A model generated the notes under the pieces. It was not told the origin of the DNA and made no database searches. It saw only the letters and a list, made by a program, of their open reading frames with translations. A program made the translations under genes and the position numbers. Shown here piece after piece: positions 32,268-41,805 of a DNA stretch of 64,000 nucleotides. Every line of letters starts with the position of its first letter. The stretch's first letter is position 1. The stretch is from Mordavella massiliensis. Lineage in GTDB: Bacteria > Bacillota > Clostridia > Lachnospirales > Lachnospiraceae. The stretch spans positions 62,001 to 126,000 of the forward strand of contig NZ_JACJKS010000006.1 in the NCBI RefSeq assembly GCF_016901695.1, written 5' to 3'.

Positions 32268-32849
32268 TTAGCGGATCTTTACCACGGAAAGATTCGTCTC
32301 CCCGTACACGAAGCTGCCGCCCTGGGCCGCCACGTTCAGCGTCGCCGGCGCGTCTGTCACCTGCACGATCTGGGAGAACGGCAGGACTGCCGTCGTCCCC
32401 TGGGCCGTAAAGGTATGGACCGCCGACGCGCCCGCCACCTCGCTTCCGTTCTCTGTCAGGTACAGCCGGATGCTTGCGGGGACGGATGCGCCGGTTCCCG
32501 GGCTCACGGAGGCCTGGAAGGACACATAGTAGGTCCCCGGTTCCTGCAGGACCACATCCGGGCTGTTGGCAGCGTGGGAGATGGCGTTCCCGCTGACTGC
32601 GCCGTTCCTGTCAAAGATCAGATCCGTCCCGTCCGCACCGGTCTGGGGCGGCGTGGCGTAGGCGCTTAAGAAATCGTCCGTGCCGCCTGCCGGCCCCTGT
32701 TCGCCCGCAGGTCCCTGGGGGCCCGCCGGCCCCGGCTCGCCTTGCGGCCCGGGCGGGCCGGGACGGCCGTTTCTTCCCCTTGGCCCCCTCCGGCAGGGCT
32801 GCTGCCCCGGACATCCTGTCTGCTGTGTACAATAATCGCTGCACTTCAT
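32268..32849 (-). CDS. Short collagen-like protein with BclA-C-type C-terminal domain
   Basis: A 193-residue protein. After a cysteine-rich start (C3, C7, C13, C19), residues 22-54 form eleven uninterrupted G-x-y triplets rich in proline. The remainder is a beta-rich domain ([26 protein letters not shown]) like the trimeric jelly-roll of spore-surface BclA/exosporium proteins. There is no signal peptide, which fits spore deposition from the mother cell rather than secretion. A spore-coat or exosporium role is inferred. Confidence 0.82.
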   Translation of the reverse strand: MKCSDYCTQQTGCPGQQPCRRGPRGRNGRPGPPGPQGEPGPAGPQGPAGEQGPAGGTDDFLSAYATPPQTGADGTDLIFDRNGAVSGNAISHAANSPDVVLQEPGTYYVSFQASVSPGTGASVPASIRLYLTENGSEVAGASAVHTFTAQGTTAVLPFSQIVQVTDAPATLNVAAQGGSFVYGETNLSVVKIR

Positions 32850-32896
32850 ACTCTGGCTCTCACATCTTTTTTACTACTATATGCCGGATGCCGCGG

Positions 32897-33124
32897 CTAT
32901 TCTAATTCCCGGACATCTTCCTGCGGCCGGTACTCCAAAAGATCCCCGGGCTGACATTCCAGCGCCTTACAGATCGCGTCCAGGGTGGAGAAACGGATCG
33001 CGCTGATCTTCCCTGTCTTTACCCGGGATAAATTGACATTTGAAACCCCCACCCTCTCTGAAAGTTCCTTCAGTGACATCTTCCGGTCCGCCATGACCCG
33101 GTCCAGTCTCAAAATGATCGCCAT
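32897..33124 (-). CDS. Small XRE-family helix-turn-helix protein
   Basis: About 75 residues, almost entirely a Cro/CI-type domain: MSLKELSERVGVSNVNLSRVKTG as helix-turn-helix and a C-terminal ALECQPGDLLEYRP, the pattern of YozG-like regulators. ATG preferred over an earlier GTG because AGGTGAG is spaced correctly. It stands alone; targets are unknown. Confidence 0.88.
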   Translation of the reverse strand: MAIILRLDRVMADRKMSLKELSERVGVSNVNLSRVKTGKISAIRFSTLDAICKALECQPGDLLEYRPQEDVRELE

Positions 33125-33324
33125 ACTCTCACCTACCACACTTCATCCAGTTCACTCTGCATGGAAAACCCTTCCCGGATGATCCCCGCAAAAATGAGCA
33201 GCAGTTTTTTATGAAATATCTGTGAACTCCCCTTTTCTAAACAGAATGGTCACGATTTCCTGCTATACTTCCTGTCAAAGCAAGCTGTCTGTTTTACAGC
33301 TTAACAGCGGAATGGAGGTTTCTT

Positions 33325-34008
33325 ATGTTTCAGATCCTTGTTGTAGATGATGACAGGAACACCCGGCATCTTCTGCGCGCGCTCCTGACGGACGCCGGCT
33401 ACGAGCCCTACAGCGCTTCCTCCGCAGGCGAGGCGCTCTACCTGCTCAAGAAAGTGCCTTTTGACCTGCTGATCGTGGATATCATGATGCCCGGCATGGA
33501 CGGCTACGAGTTCACAAGGCTGCTCCGGGACTGCCGCTACGATCTCCCGATCCTCATGCTGTCGGCCAAGCAGCTCCCGGACAACATCAAGCACGGCTTC
33601 CTGGCCGGGACGGACGACTACATGACAAAGCCCGCCGACGAGGAGGAGCTGCTCCTGCGCATCAAGGCGCTCCTGCGGCGCGCCCGGATCGCCTCCGACC
33701 ACAGGCTGACCGTGGGCGACACGGTCCTCGACTACGACTCCCTGACCGTGGGGCGGGACGGGGAGAGCTGCACGCTCCCCCTCAAGGAGTTCCTGCTCCT
33801 CTACAAGCTGCTCTCCTACCCGAACAAGATCTTCACCCGGATCCAGCTTCTGGAGGACATCTGGGGCCCGTCCACGGAGTCCATGGAGTCCACGGTGAGC
33901 GTACACATCAACCGTCTGCGCAGCCGCTTCGCAGACAATCCGGACTTCCGGATCCTGACGGTCCGGGGCCTGGGATACAAAGCACAGATAAAGGAGGCAG
34001 ACCTGTGA
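33325..34008 (+). CDS. OmpR-family response regulator
   Basis: A 227-residue regulator: a receiver domain (acidic pocket VVDDD, phosphoacceptor in LIVDIMMPG at about Asp53, lysine in TKPADEEEL) and a C-terminal winged helix ending in TVSVHINRLRSRF and VRGLGYKA. It overlaps the sensor kinase gene by four bases. Possible targets are the Gld-type and MacAB-like operons immediately downstream, whose promoters share tandem 11-bp-spaced repeats typical of OmpR-type sites. Confidence 0.96.
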   Translation: MFQILVVDDDRNTRHLLRALLTDAGYEPYSASSAGEALYLLKKVPFDLLIVDIMMPGMDGYEFTRLLRDCRYDLPILMLSAKQLPDNIKHGFLAGTDDYMTKPADEEELLLRIKALLRRARIASDHRLTVGDTVLDYDSLTVGRDGESCTLPLKEFLLLYKLLSYPNKIFTRIQLLEDIWGPSTESMESTVSVHINRLRSRFADNPDFRILTVRGLGYKAQIKEADL

Positions 34009-35048
34009 ACACGAAAAAAAGATCCAACGCACCCATCATTTTGTTCTGTACCGGACTTATCTTTATCCTTCTGTTCCTGACCACCCTGATCAGCAACTGG
34101 ATCATCATCATGGGCGTGCAGGCCGGCCTCATCACCGGCCGCCCGGGGACGCCCCTTTTCCCCTTCCTGATCCAGACAGGCATCGTCAGCATCCTGATCG
34201 GCGTCCTGCTCACCCTTGTCCTCAGTCACTTCCCCCTGCGCCCGCTCGGGGAGCTCATGGACGGGATCCACGCGGTCGCCGGCGGCGATTTCCACACGAA
34301 GATTCATCTGAAGCACCCGAAGGCGTTCCGGGATCTCTCGGAAAGTTTCAACCAGATGACAGACGAGCTGGCCGGGATCGAGCTGCTCCGCTCCGACTTT
34401 ATCAACAACTTTTCCCACGAGTTCAAGACGCCCATCGCATCGATCCTTGGCTTCGCCAGGCTCCTGAAGAAAGAGACGGTAAGTGCAAAGAAACGGGCAC
34501 AGTACCTTGATATCATCATCTCCGAATGCCGGCGCCTAAGCGCCCTGTCCTCCAACGTGCTGAGCCTGTCCAAGGTGGAGAGCATCAGCGTGCTGGCGGA
34601 CGTGGCCGCCTGCCCCGCCGCCGAGCAGATCCGGGAGGCGATCCTGCAACTGGAACAGAAGTGGGAGAAAAAAATGATCGAATTCGACCTCCATCTGGCT
34701 GACTGCAGGATCCATGCAAACCCGGACCTCCTGAAGCAGGTGTGGGTCAACCTGATCGACAATGCGGTGAAGTTCTCCCCGCCGGGAGGCGTGATCTCGA
34801 TCCGCGCCGGCCGGGAGCGCGGTACCTTCTTCTTCCGGATCACCGACCAGGGCGCGGGCATGGATCCCGGGACGCAGGAAAAGATCTTCGACCGCTTTTT
34901 CCAGGGGGATCTCTCCCACGCCACGGAGGGAAACGGGCTGGGGCTCTGCCTCGTCAAAAAGATCGTATCCCTCCACCGCGGAGCGGTCCGTGTCAGCAGC
35001 AGGCCCGGGGAGGGCAGCACCTTTACCGTGACCCTCCCGCAGCCCTAG
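34005..35048 (+). CDS. Sensor histidine kinase
   Basis: A 347-residue membrane kinase. Two membrane helices (about residues 10-32 and 48-70) with only a very short outside loop are followed by HAMP (RPLGELMDGIHAVAGGDF), the phosphoacceptor NFSHEFKTP near residue 137, and an ATPase domain with N-box (VWVNLIDNAVKFS), G1 (DQGAGM) and GNGLGLCLVK. The short sensor loop is the intramembrane-sensing type often paired with ABC exporters that respond to envelope-active compounds. The start is a GTG overlapping the regulator's stop. Confidence 0.95.
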   Translation: MNTKKRSNAPIILFCTGLIFILLFLTTLISNWIIIMGVQAGLITGRPGTPLFPFLIQTGIVSILIGVLLTLVLSHFPLRPLGELMDGIHAVAGGDFHTKIHLKHPKAFRDLSESFNQMTDELAGIELLRSDFINNFSHEFKTPIASILGFARLLKKETVSAKKRAQYLDIIISECRRLSALSSNVLSLSKVESISVLADVAACPAAEQIREAILQLEQKWEKKMIEFDLHLADCRIHANPDLLKQVWVNLIDNAVKFSPPGGVISIRAGRERGTFFFRITDQGAGMDPGTQEKIFDRFFQGDLSHATEGNGLGLCLVKKIVSLHRGAVRVSSRPGEGSTFTVTLPQP

Positions 35049-35060
35049 ATCCGGCAGATA

Positions 35061-35095
35061 AAGGCCGGCGCCTTTTGCGGGGCGCCGGCCTTTTT
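35061..35095 (+). terminator. Intrinsic terminator after the two-component operon
   Basis: Twelve-base GC-rich arms (AAGGCCGGCGCC/GGCGCCGGCCTT), an eight-base loop and five T. Confidence 0.92.
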
Positions 35096-35109
35096 ATCTG
35101 TCCTTCTCT

Positions 35110-36546
35110 CTATTCGTCCGCGCCGCTGTCCAGGATCGCCGCGCTGATCTTTTCCTTCAGATCGACCACGGAGGAGCGGTTTGTATAGTGCATCTCCTCC
35201 CCGTCCAGGACGCTGATGCAGTACGACCCGTCATACTGGTAAAATTCCAGTTCCACTGTATCGTACCTGTCTGTATTGCGGTGGAAGGTAAGTTTCAGCT
35301 CGGACTTGTTGTCCTGAAGCGCCGGCTCCTCCTCCGGCACGTCTGTGTCTTCCTCCTCATCGCCGCTGTCCTCTGCAATGGTGATATCCAGAAGTCTGTC
35401 CAGGACATCCTGGAAGGCGATCTCCTCCCCGCCCAGCGTGCAGGTATAGCCATCGTCCTCCCCGTCTTTCCCGATCTCTACGGTATAGACATTCCCATCC
35501 AGCTCCGCTTCCACGCTGTCCACCGTATCCCAGTCAAGGAGGATCACCTCGTCCGGTTTCAGCTGCTCATAGGAGGCATTGACTGCCGCGTTGTAGAGAT
35601 CCTGGGTGACGCTGTACACGATATGGGAATCGGTGAGCTTTGCATAGAAGGCATTGTCTTTGGTCCCCACCTGGTAGCTGAACGTCTGCTCCTCCTCATC
35701 TTCCGCCTCTTCGCCGTCATCCGTCTCCTCTTCGTCCTTCGCCGGCACGTAGGTGATGGTCACCTCCGCCGCAGGCTCCGCCAGGCCGTAAGCCGCAAGC
35801 TCCGACTCATCCGCATAGTAGTCCGCGCAGGCGTCCCAGGAAAAGACGGAAAGCATGGTGAGGGCATTTTCCGTATTCGTATTGTCCAGGTTCCGGTACG
35901 TATCCCCGTCCTTCAGATAGTAGGTGTACGCGTCGCTGTAGCAGTAGCCGGCGTCCTCCTTATACACGATATCCGCCGCGGCCTCGTTGTCCACCCGGAC
36001 CTCGGATATACTCTCCATCTCCGGGATCTCCTCCTTCTGGACGCAGTCCAGCAGCATGTAGGAGATATGGTCGGTCAGGCCGGCGTCTGTCAGATAGACA
36101 TAGTCGTCGCCGCTTGAAATGTAGACTTCACCGTCCGAGAATGTCTCGTCCCCCACCTCGATCTGCCAGGTGTCGTCCTCTGTCCCGATGGTGACCGTGT
36201 AAGCCGGATCACTGAGTCCGTAGACGCCCAGGCTCTGGACCTCCTCCACCATCTTGTCTGAGGTGATGTGGGACAGGTTTTCCGCGATCTCGTCCAGCAG
36301 GTCCTGGTCCACGGACATCTTTGCGTCCGCCTCGTAGGACCAGGCGCCGTCCTCCCGGGTAAAGGCAAGCTGGTCGTCCCCTGCGTTCCAGGACAGGCGG
36401 GTGATGTCCCCGCTGTCCACATCCACGATCGTCGTCTCTTTCCCGGTCATCTTCTCCTCGAAATCCATCCGGGAGACCCCCACGGCTCCGGCGACGCAGA
36501 CCACGAGGACGCCGGAGAGGATCAACAGTTTCCGTTCTCTTTTCAT
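35110..36546 (-). CDS. DUF4340 domain protein of the Gld-type transporter
   Basis: About 478 residues: one N-terminal membrane helix, then a large extracytoplasmic acidic region with repeated DUF4340 units (DITRLSWNAGDDQLAFTRED and a second copy further on; GLSDPAYTVTIG and GLAEPAAEVTIT are matching strands). DUF4340 proteins accompany GldG/permease/ATPase sets and probably form the external part of the complex. Its start overlaps the GldG-type gene by four bases. A stretch near the middle is strongly Glu/Asp-rich. Confidence 0.85.
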   Translation of the reverse strand: MKRERKLLILSGVLVVCVAGAVGVSRMDFEEKMTGKETTIVDVDSGDITRLSWNAGDDQLAFTREDGAWSYEADAKMSVDQDLLDEIAENLSHITSDKMVEEVQSLGVYGLSDPAYTVTIGTEDDTWQIEVGDETFSDGEVYISSGDDYVYLTDAGLTDHISYMLLDCVQKEEIPEMESISEVRVDNEAAADIVYKEDAGYCYSDAYTYYLKDGDTYRNLDNTNTENALTMLSVFSWDACADYYADESELAAYGLAEPAAEVTITYVPAKDEEETDDGEEAEDEEEQTFSYQVGTKDNAFYAKLTDSHIVYSVTQDLYNAAVNASYEQLKPDEVILLDWDTVDSVEAELDGNVYTVEIGKDGEDDGYTCTLGGEEIAFQDVLDRLLDITIAEDSGDEEEDTDVPEEEPALQDNKSELKLTFHRNTDRYDTVELEFYQYDGSYCISVLDGEEMHYTNRSSVVDLKEKISAAILDSGADE

Positions 36547-38006
36547 CTGCGCTTCCTCCTTACTACAACTACAATGCCAAAGATCAGATAGGCCGCCGGG
36601 ATCACGGCGATGGTCACGATCTTGATCAGCGAGGAGGCGCTCGTGCTGACGGTGAGATACTCGTTTGTCAGGCTCTTGGAGCGCACGGATACGCTGTCCT
36701 CCTTCCCGCACATCATCTCCAGCGCGTTGAGCACAAAGTCCTCGTTTGCATCAGACGAATACTGGTTGTAGGCGTCGTCCAGCATCACCGAGGATGCGAT
36801 CCACACAAGCTGCATCTGCCCTTCGCCGTCTTCCGTCTCCTTCGCCGCCAGGGCTGCCAGCGTCAGCGGGCCCTCCGTGTCCCCGTCCTCCTTCTCGTAG
36901 GTCCCGATGTTGTACCCGTCCTCTTTCAGGTAGGACCCCTCCGAGGATGTCAGAAGGGAAGTGACCGTCACATTGCTGTCTGTCTTAGACAGATCCAGCG
37001 CCTTCGCGACCGGCATGATCACGTGATAGTTGTCGTCGATCAGCGGGTCCGTGATCTCGCTGGACTCCAGATCCGGCATCAGCAGGACAGGTGTGTTAAA
37101 CACATAGTGATCCGTGTCCGACTCTACCACGACGCCCTCCATGACGGAGATGCCGTAATACTCTGCCACCGCCTTCAGGTTGGGCAGTTCGTCTTCCGTG
37201 TTGGTCCCGCTCAGGATCAGGACTCTCCCGCCGCCCTCGAGGAATTCGGTCAGCATATCCTTCTCCTGCTCCGAGATGTCCGTGGAGGGCGCGTTGATCA
37301 GGATGCACTCCACTTCCTCCGGCACAGCCTCGCCGTTCAGGAGGGAGAGCGTCTCCGTCTCCAGGTTGTCAGTCTCGACGGCCTCTGCAAAGCTGTCGGA
37401 GAGCGCCGTCTCGCCATGTCCCTCCAGCACGTGGATCACCGGGATATCCTCGGTCGTGCAGTAGGAGACCGCCGAGGTGATCAGCTTCTCGCCGGAGAAC
37501 TCATCCGCGGCCGTGTACATGGAGTAGGCGTCCGTGCTGCTCGTGCTGTACATGTCCTCGTAGCTGATGTACCGGTACCTGTCACCGCACTCCACGATGA
37601 CAGAGTTGTTGTAGATCTCCTCGTCCGTATAGGCGTTGGTAAAATCCGGGTTCAGGTCCGGATCCTTCTTCTCCACCTTGACCTTGCTGCTGTAATCCTC
37701 ATAGTTGTGCAGGAGCTTTTCCACAAATTCATCTTCCTGCCCCGCGGTCACGATCCAGTAGATCGTGATGTCATCCTTCAGCGAGCTGAGCATGACCTTG
37801 GACTGGCTGGAGATGGAATAGAGCTGGTTGGCCGTTAAGTCCGCCTGCGCGTAGCTGTCCGGCAGAAAGCCAAGCGCGGCGTTGACTGTGATCAGGATCG
37901 CCAGCACGACGGCCGTCAGGATAAAGCTGTAGCTTCCCACCTTGCTGGACCGCGTCCCGAACTGCTCCCGTATCGTTGTGATATAGTTTTTGATCGTCTC
38001 TTTCAT
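36543..38006 (-). CDS. GldG-family ABC transporter auxiliary protein
   Basis: A 487-residue protein with an N-terminal helix (about residues 25-48), a large external domain of the GldG/ABC_transp_aux type (SSQSKVMLSSLKDDITIYW; HVLEGHGETALSDSF; RVLILSG) and a C-terminal helix. It overlaps both neighbours (one base with the permease, four with the DUF4340 gene). The system is of unknown substrate; in Bacteroidetes GldA/F/G are linked to gliding, but in Firmicutes the role is different and undetermined. Confidence 0.87.
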   Translation of the reverse strand: MKETIKNYITTIREQFGTRSSKVGSYSFILTAVVLAILITVNAALGFLPDSYAQADLTANQLYSISSQSKVMLSSLKDDITIYWIVTAGQEDEFVEKLLHNYEDYSSKVKVEKKDPDLNPDFTNAYTDEEIYNNSVIVECGDRYRYISYEDMYSTSSTDAYSMYTAADEFSGEKLITSAVSYCTTEDIPVIHVLEGHGETALSDSFAEAVETDNLETETLSLLNGEAVPEEVECILINAPSTDISEQEKDMLTEFLEGGGRVLILSGTNTEDELPNLKAVAEYYGISVMEGVVVESDTDHYVFNTPVLLMPDLESSEITDPLIDDNYHVIMPVAKALDLSKTDSNVTVTSLLTSSEGSYLKEDGYNIGTYEKEDGDTEGPLTLAALAAKETEDGEGQMQLVWIASSVMLDDAYNQYSSDANEDFVLNALEMMCGKEDSVSVRSKSLTNEYLTVSTSASSLIKIVTIAVIPAAYLIFGIVVVVRRKRR

Positions 38007-38869
38007 CAGTTATATCTCCTTTTCTCAAGTGACTGGACCGTTAAAAACAGGAAAAATACAATGACACTGACAAAGTACACTACATGGGTGTAATCAAAAA
38101 CCCCGTCCACAAATTCATAGAACCGCTCGTAGACGGAAATATTCTCCAGTATCTTTGGAAACAGTCCTTCAAACCAGTCCGTCCGGAAGAGGTAGACCGC
38201 CGCCGTCCCCAGCATGGCCACGCCCCCGGTCAGTTCCGCCAGGAAGGAATTCCCCGTCATATGGTTGATCAGAAGGGCCAGGATGAACTCCATGACAATA
38301 AGCGCCACAAGAGAGCCGAACGCCGACGACGTGGCGTACTGCGCCAGCTTGACCATGTAGTAGTTCAGCACCATGGCCGCAAAGCAGATTCCCGCCGCCA
38401 TGGGCTGGGACTCCGTGAGGGAGGAGATGAAGATCCCGATCGCCAGGAGGGAGGCCGTCAGCATGATATAGCCGGCGAGCGCACCCCAGGCGGTGGGAAG
38501 ATACAGGCTGCCGTACTGCTTCAGGATGACCGGGTACGCCACCACAAAGACAAGGGGGATCACGGACGTCAGAAGCAGCGCCAGGAATTTGCCCACCACG
38601 ACCTGCGTCGTCGAGACTGGCAGGGAATAGAGAAGCTGGTCTGTCTTCTGCTTCTTCTCCTCCGCGATGACCCGCATGGTGAGGATGGGGATCATGATAA
38701 GGAGCGCAAAGGACGCGCCCGCAAGGGCGTACTCAAAATTGGCGTACCCCATGCTTAAATTGTAGTACATCATATAGATCGCGACTGCCAGCAGGGAAAA
38801 CATCCCGTACACGTAGGCGGTAAGGCCTGAAAAAAGCAGACGCATCTCATGTCGGAACACGGCTGTCAT
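38006..38869 (-). CDS. ABC-2-type permease of the Gld-type transporter
   Basis: A 287-residue membrane protein with six predicted helices. The N-terminal FRHEMRLLFSGLTAYVYG and the cytoplasmic segment VIAEEKKQKTDQLLYSLPVSTTQVVVGKF are typical of ABC-2/GldF permeases. It is encoded immediately after the ATPase gene and before the GldG-type gene. Confidence 0.9.
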   Translation of the reverse strand: MTAVFRHEMRLLFSGLTAYVYGMFSLLAVAIYMMYYNLSMGYANFEYALAGASFALLIMIPILTMRVIAEEKKQKTDQLLYSLPVSTTQVVVGKFLALLLTSVIPLVFVVAYPVILKQYGSLYLPTAWGALAGYIMLTASLLAIGIFISSLTESQPMAAGICFAAMVLNYYMVKLAQYATSSAFGSLVALIVMEFILALLINHMTGNSFLAELTGGVAMLGTAAVYLFRTDWFEGLFPKILENISVYERFYEFVDGVFDYTHVVYFVSVIVFFLFLTVQSLEKRRYN

Positions 38870-39841
38870 TTATGCTTCCTCCTCTCTGTTCTCTTCCGGT
38901 CCGTCCGGCTGCGGGCTCGTCAGCTCGATGAAGATCTCCTCCAGATTCGCCTTGAGCTTGTCATTCCTGAGCACCGCCCTGTCGATGGCCGCGAATTTTC
39001 TGGAGAGCAGCTTGCGGATCTCCAGCTCCTTCTCCGGGACTGTCGTAAGGCGGATCAGGAGGAGGCCGTCCTCCTGCGCATACTGCGCCGACTCGATGCC
39101 TGCGATCTGCCCCAGCACAGCCCCGCTCTCCTCCCGGGTCGCGTCGGTCAGCACCTCCAGCGTCACCTTGGGCTGCAGGAGCTTCTCCAGATTTTCCGCC
39201 GTATCGTAGGCGATCAGCTTCCCTTTCGCTATGATGATGATCTCATCGCACATCTGCTGTACTTCCGAGAGGATGTGGCTGCTCAGGATGACCGTGTGCC
39301 GCTTCCCCAGGTTCTTGATCAGGTCGCGGATCTCCACCACCTGGATCGGGTCGAGCCCGACGGTGGGCTCGTCGAGGATGATCACCTTTGGGTTCCCCAG
39401 CAGGGTCTGGGCAATGCCGACCCGCTGCTTATATCCCTTGGACAGGTTCTTGATGAGGCGGTCCGCCACATCCAGGATCTGCGTCTCCTCCATCACCCTC
39501 TCGATCTCGCCTTTTACCTTCTCCCGCGGCACCTTCTTCGCCTCGGCGATGAACCGCAGGTATTCCCGGGGCGTCTCCTCCAGATAGAGCGGCGGCTGCT
39601 CCGGCAGATAGCCGATCAGCTTCTTAGCCTCCATGGGCTCTTCAAATATATCGTGCCCCCCGATCGTCACCGTTCCGTCCGTGGCCGACAGGCAGCCGGT
39701 CATGATGTTCATGGTGGTGGACTTCCCGGCTCCGTTGGGGCCGCAGAAGCCGCAGACCGTCCCGTCCTTGACGGAGAAACTGATGTTGTCCACGGCTTTG
39801 TGGTCGCCGTAAAATTTCGTCAGGTTCTTGACTTCTATCAT
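38870..39841 (-). CDS. ABC transporter ATP-binding protein of the Gld-type transporter
   Basis: A 323-residue ATPase: Walker A GPNGAGKSTT near residue 40, signature LSKGYKQRVGIAQ, Walker B VIILDEPTVGLD and H-loop ILSSHILSE. A C-terminal extension of about 90 residues (the DUF4162-like tail) is usual for drug/lantibiotic-type exporters. First gene of a four-gene operon whose promoter block nearly duplicates that of the MacAB-like operon upstream. Confidence 0.95.
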   Translation of the reverse strand: MIEVKNLTKFYGDHKAVDNISFSVKDGTVCGFCGPNGAGKSTTMNIMTGCLSATDGTVTIGGHDIFEEPMEAKKLIGYLPEQPPLYLEETPREYLRFIAEAKKVPREKVKGEIERVMEETQILDVADRLIKNLSKGYKQRVGIAQTLLGNPKVIILDEPTVGLDPIQVVEIRDLIKNLGKRHTVILSSHILSEVQQMCDEIIIIAKGKLIAYDTAENLEKLLQPKVTLEVLTDATREESGAVLGQIAGIESAQYAQEDGLLLIRLTTVPEKELEIRKLLSRKFAAIDRAVLRNDKLKANLEEIFIELTSPQPDGPEENREEEA

Positions 39842-39892
39842 TTCCTTCTCCTTCCTGATACAGTTCTTTTCAGCAGCTATTCTATGACCGGA

Positions 39893-39949
39893 GTTTAAAC
39901 TAAATTTAAACTTCTCCCGGATTTCACAGTATTTTCATACTCTCCCCGT
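39893..39949 (-). promoter_or_regulatory. Shared promoter block of the Gld-type operon
   Basis: On the minus strand AGTTTAA-N4-AGTTTAA (11-bp period) is followed nine bases later by TAGAAT, a -10-like hexamer. The preceding 35 bases (including CCGGATTTCACAG, plus-strand orientation) match the block at 42944-43000. This is the usual layout for an OmpR-type activator site replacing the -35. Confidence 0.7.
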
Positions 39950-39952
39950 TAT

Positions 39953-41113
39953 CTAGGAACGGCGGAGCGCATCGATGGGCTGCAGCCTGGACGCTTTTGC
40001 CGCCGGATAGCTGCCAAACACGACCCCGATCCCGGCGCAGAACAGGATCGATGCCAGCGCGACCGCCAGGTTGACCGTGCTCCCGCTCCCGGTCAGAAGG
40101 TCGTAGCCCCGGATGCACACAAAGGACAGCACAAGGCCCGCCGCCCCGCCAAGCACGGACAGCACGCAGGATTCACACAGGAACTGCAGCAGGATATGCC
40201 GCCGCTTCGCGCCCACCGCCTTCCGGATGCCGATCTCCATCGTCCTCTCCGTCACGGATACAAGCATGATGTTCATGATCCCGATCCCGCCTACCACGAG
40301 GGAGATCGCCGCGATCCCCCCGAGCAGGAGGGACATGGTCCCGCTCACATCGTCCATCGTGTCCAGAATGTCAGACTGGTTGTTCACGGTGTAGGCGTCC
40401 TCATCCCGGGTGGCCTGTAGAAGGAACGCGTCCACGATGCTGACCGCCGCCTCCACCTCCTGCTCCGAGGAGGCGCGGACGTAAAAGGTGCTCACGCCCG
40501 TCTGCCCCGTCATCCGCTCTGCGGTGGAATAGGGGATGAGGATCCGGCTGTCGTCGGATCCGGCAAGGGAACTCCCCTGCTCTTCCAGGACGCCGACGAC
40601 CTGGAAGGTCCTGTCCCCGATGCGCACTGTGCCTCCGACCGCGTCCCATGTCCCGAACAGGTCTGTCGCCGCCTCCGTGCCGAGAACGCACACCCTTGTG
40701 CAGCACTCGTCATCGGACGGCGCGATCTTCCTCCCTCTCTGGACGGCAAGATCCTGCACCTCAAAGTACTCCGGCGTGACCCCGACGATGCTGTAGGTGC
40801 CCGTCTCCTCCTTTTTCTTCACGGTCTCGCTGAAGGTGTTCACAGCCGCCACGCCGCTGACCGCGCTGTACGTATGCAGCTCCTCCACATCCGCCGCGCT
40901 GACGGAGGCGTCCTCGTCCGTGATGGTGGCTGTGATCTGCTGCGAACCCATATCGGAGATACTGTCCGTGATCCCGGCCGCCGCGCCCTGGGTGATGGAC
41001 ACAAGGGTCACAACAGCCATCACGCCGATGATGATCCCAAGCACAGTGAGAAAGGACCGCATCTTATTGTGAAAAATGGTTTTCAGTGAAAGCCTGATAA
41101 TCTTCCTTGTCAT
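39953..41113 (-). CDS. MacB-type ABC transporter permease
   Basis: A 386-residue permease with an N-terminal helix (LTVLGIIIGVMAVVTLVSI), a large external MacB-periplasmic-core domain (residues about 45-255) and three C-terminal FtsX-type helices with IGIRKAVGAKRRHI. It overlaps the ATPase gene by four bases. With the adaptor and ATPase upstream it forms a Gram-positive MacAB-like exporter. Such systems handle peptides, antibiotics or signals. Confidence 0.92.
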   Translation of the reverse strand: MTRKIIRLSLKTIFHNKMRSFLTVLGIIIGVMAVVTLVSITQGAAAGITDSISDMGSQQITATITDEDASVSAADVEELHTYSAVSGVAAVNTFSETVKKKEETGTYSIVGVTPEYFEVQDLAVQRGRKIAPSDDECCTRVCVLGTEAATDLFGTWDAVGGTVRIGDRTFQVVGVLEEQGSSLAGSDDSRILIPYSTAERMTGQTGVSTFYVRASSEQEVEAAVSIVDAFLLQATRDEDAYTVNNQSDILDTMDDVSGTMSLLLGGIAAISLVVGGIGIMNIMLVSVTERTMEIGIRKAVGAKRRHILLQFLCESCVLSVLGGAAGLVLSFVCIRGYDLLTGSGSTVNLAVALASILFCAGIGVVFGSYPAAKASRLQPIDALRRS

Positions 41114-41787
41114 ATGTCCTCCTCCCTGTCGCTGAGCACTCCGTCGCGCACGTAGACTTTGCGCTGGGCCTCATTGGCCACATGGATGTCGTGGGTGATC
41201 AAAACGATCGTATTCCCCGCCTGCCACAGCCCCCGGATGATGTCCATGATCTCTCTTCCCGAGCCGGAATCCAGGTTGCCGGTGGGTTCGTCCGCCAGGA
41301 TGATGGAGGGCCGGGCCGCCAGAACGCGGGCGATGGCAACCCTCTGCTGCTGCCCGCCAGACAGCTGCGCCGGCTTGTGGGTCATCCGGTCGGCCAGGCC
41401 CACCCTCTCCAGTGTCTCCTCCACCCTTGCCTTTCTCTCTGCGGCAGGGATCTTGTGATAGAGGAGAGGCATCTCCACATTCTCGTAGGCTGTCGCATCC
41501 GGCAGCAGATGAAACTGCTGGAAGATAAATCCGATCTTCTTTCCCCGGATCTCGGCCAGTTCGTCTTCCCCGCACGATTCGACCGGCTGCCCGTCCAGCA
41601 GGTACTCTCCCTCGTCTGGCACATCCAGACAGCCGATGATGTTCATCAGCGTTGTCTTCCCGCTGCCGGAAGGCCCGAGAATGGAGAGAAATTCCTGCGG
41701 CCTGACATGCAGGTTGATATCTTTCAGAACAGGGACAGCCATGCTGCCCATCCTGTAGCTCTTGTAAATATGTCTGAGTCTGATCAT
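41110..41787 (-). CDS. MacB/LolD-type ABC transporter ATP-binding protein
   Basis: A 225-residue ATPase: Walker [13 protein letters not shown], signature [15 protein letters not shown], Walker [15 protein letters not shown]-loop LITHD. It is the energising subunit for the permease encoded directly after it. The adaptor gene precedes it by 18 bases. Confidence 0.96.
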   Translation of the reverse strand: MIRLRHIYKSYRMGSMAVPVLKDINLHVRPQEFLSILGPSGSGKTTLMNIIGCLDVPDEGEYLLDGQPVESCGEDELAEIRGKKIGFIFQQFHLLPDATAYENVEMPLLYHKIPAAERKARVEETLERVGLADRMTHKPAQLSGGQQQRVAIARVLAARPSIILADEPTGNLDSGSGREIMDIIRGLWQAGNTIVLITHDIHVANEAQRKVYVRDGVLSDREEDI

Positions 41788-41805
41788 ACGAATCCCTCCT
41801 GGCGC

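Noticed and set aside
38849-39898. 349-codon frame opposite the Gld-type ATPase
   Set aside because: Antisense to a gene with clear Walker motifs; no independent evidence.
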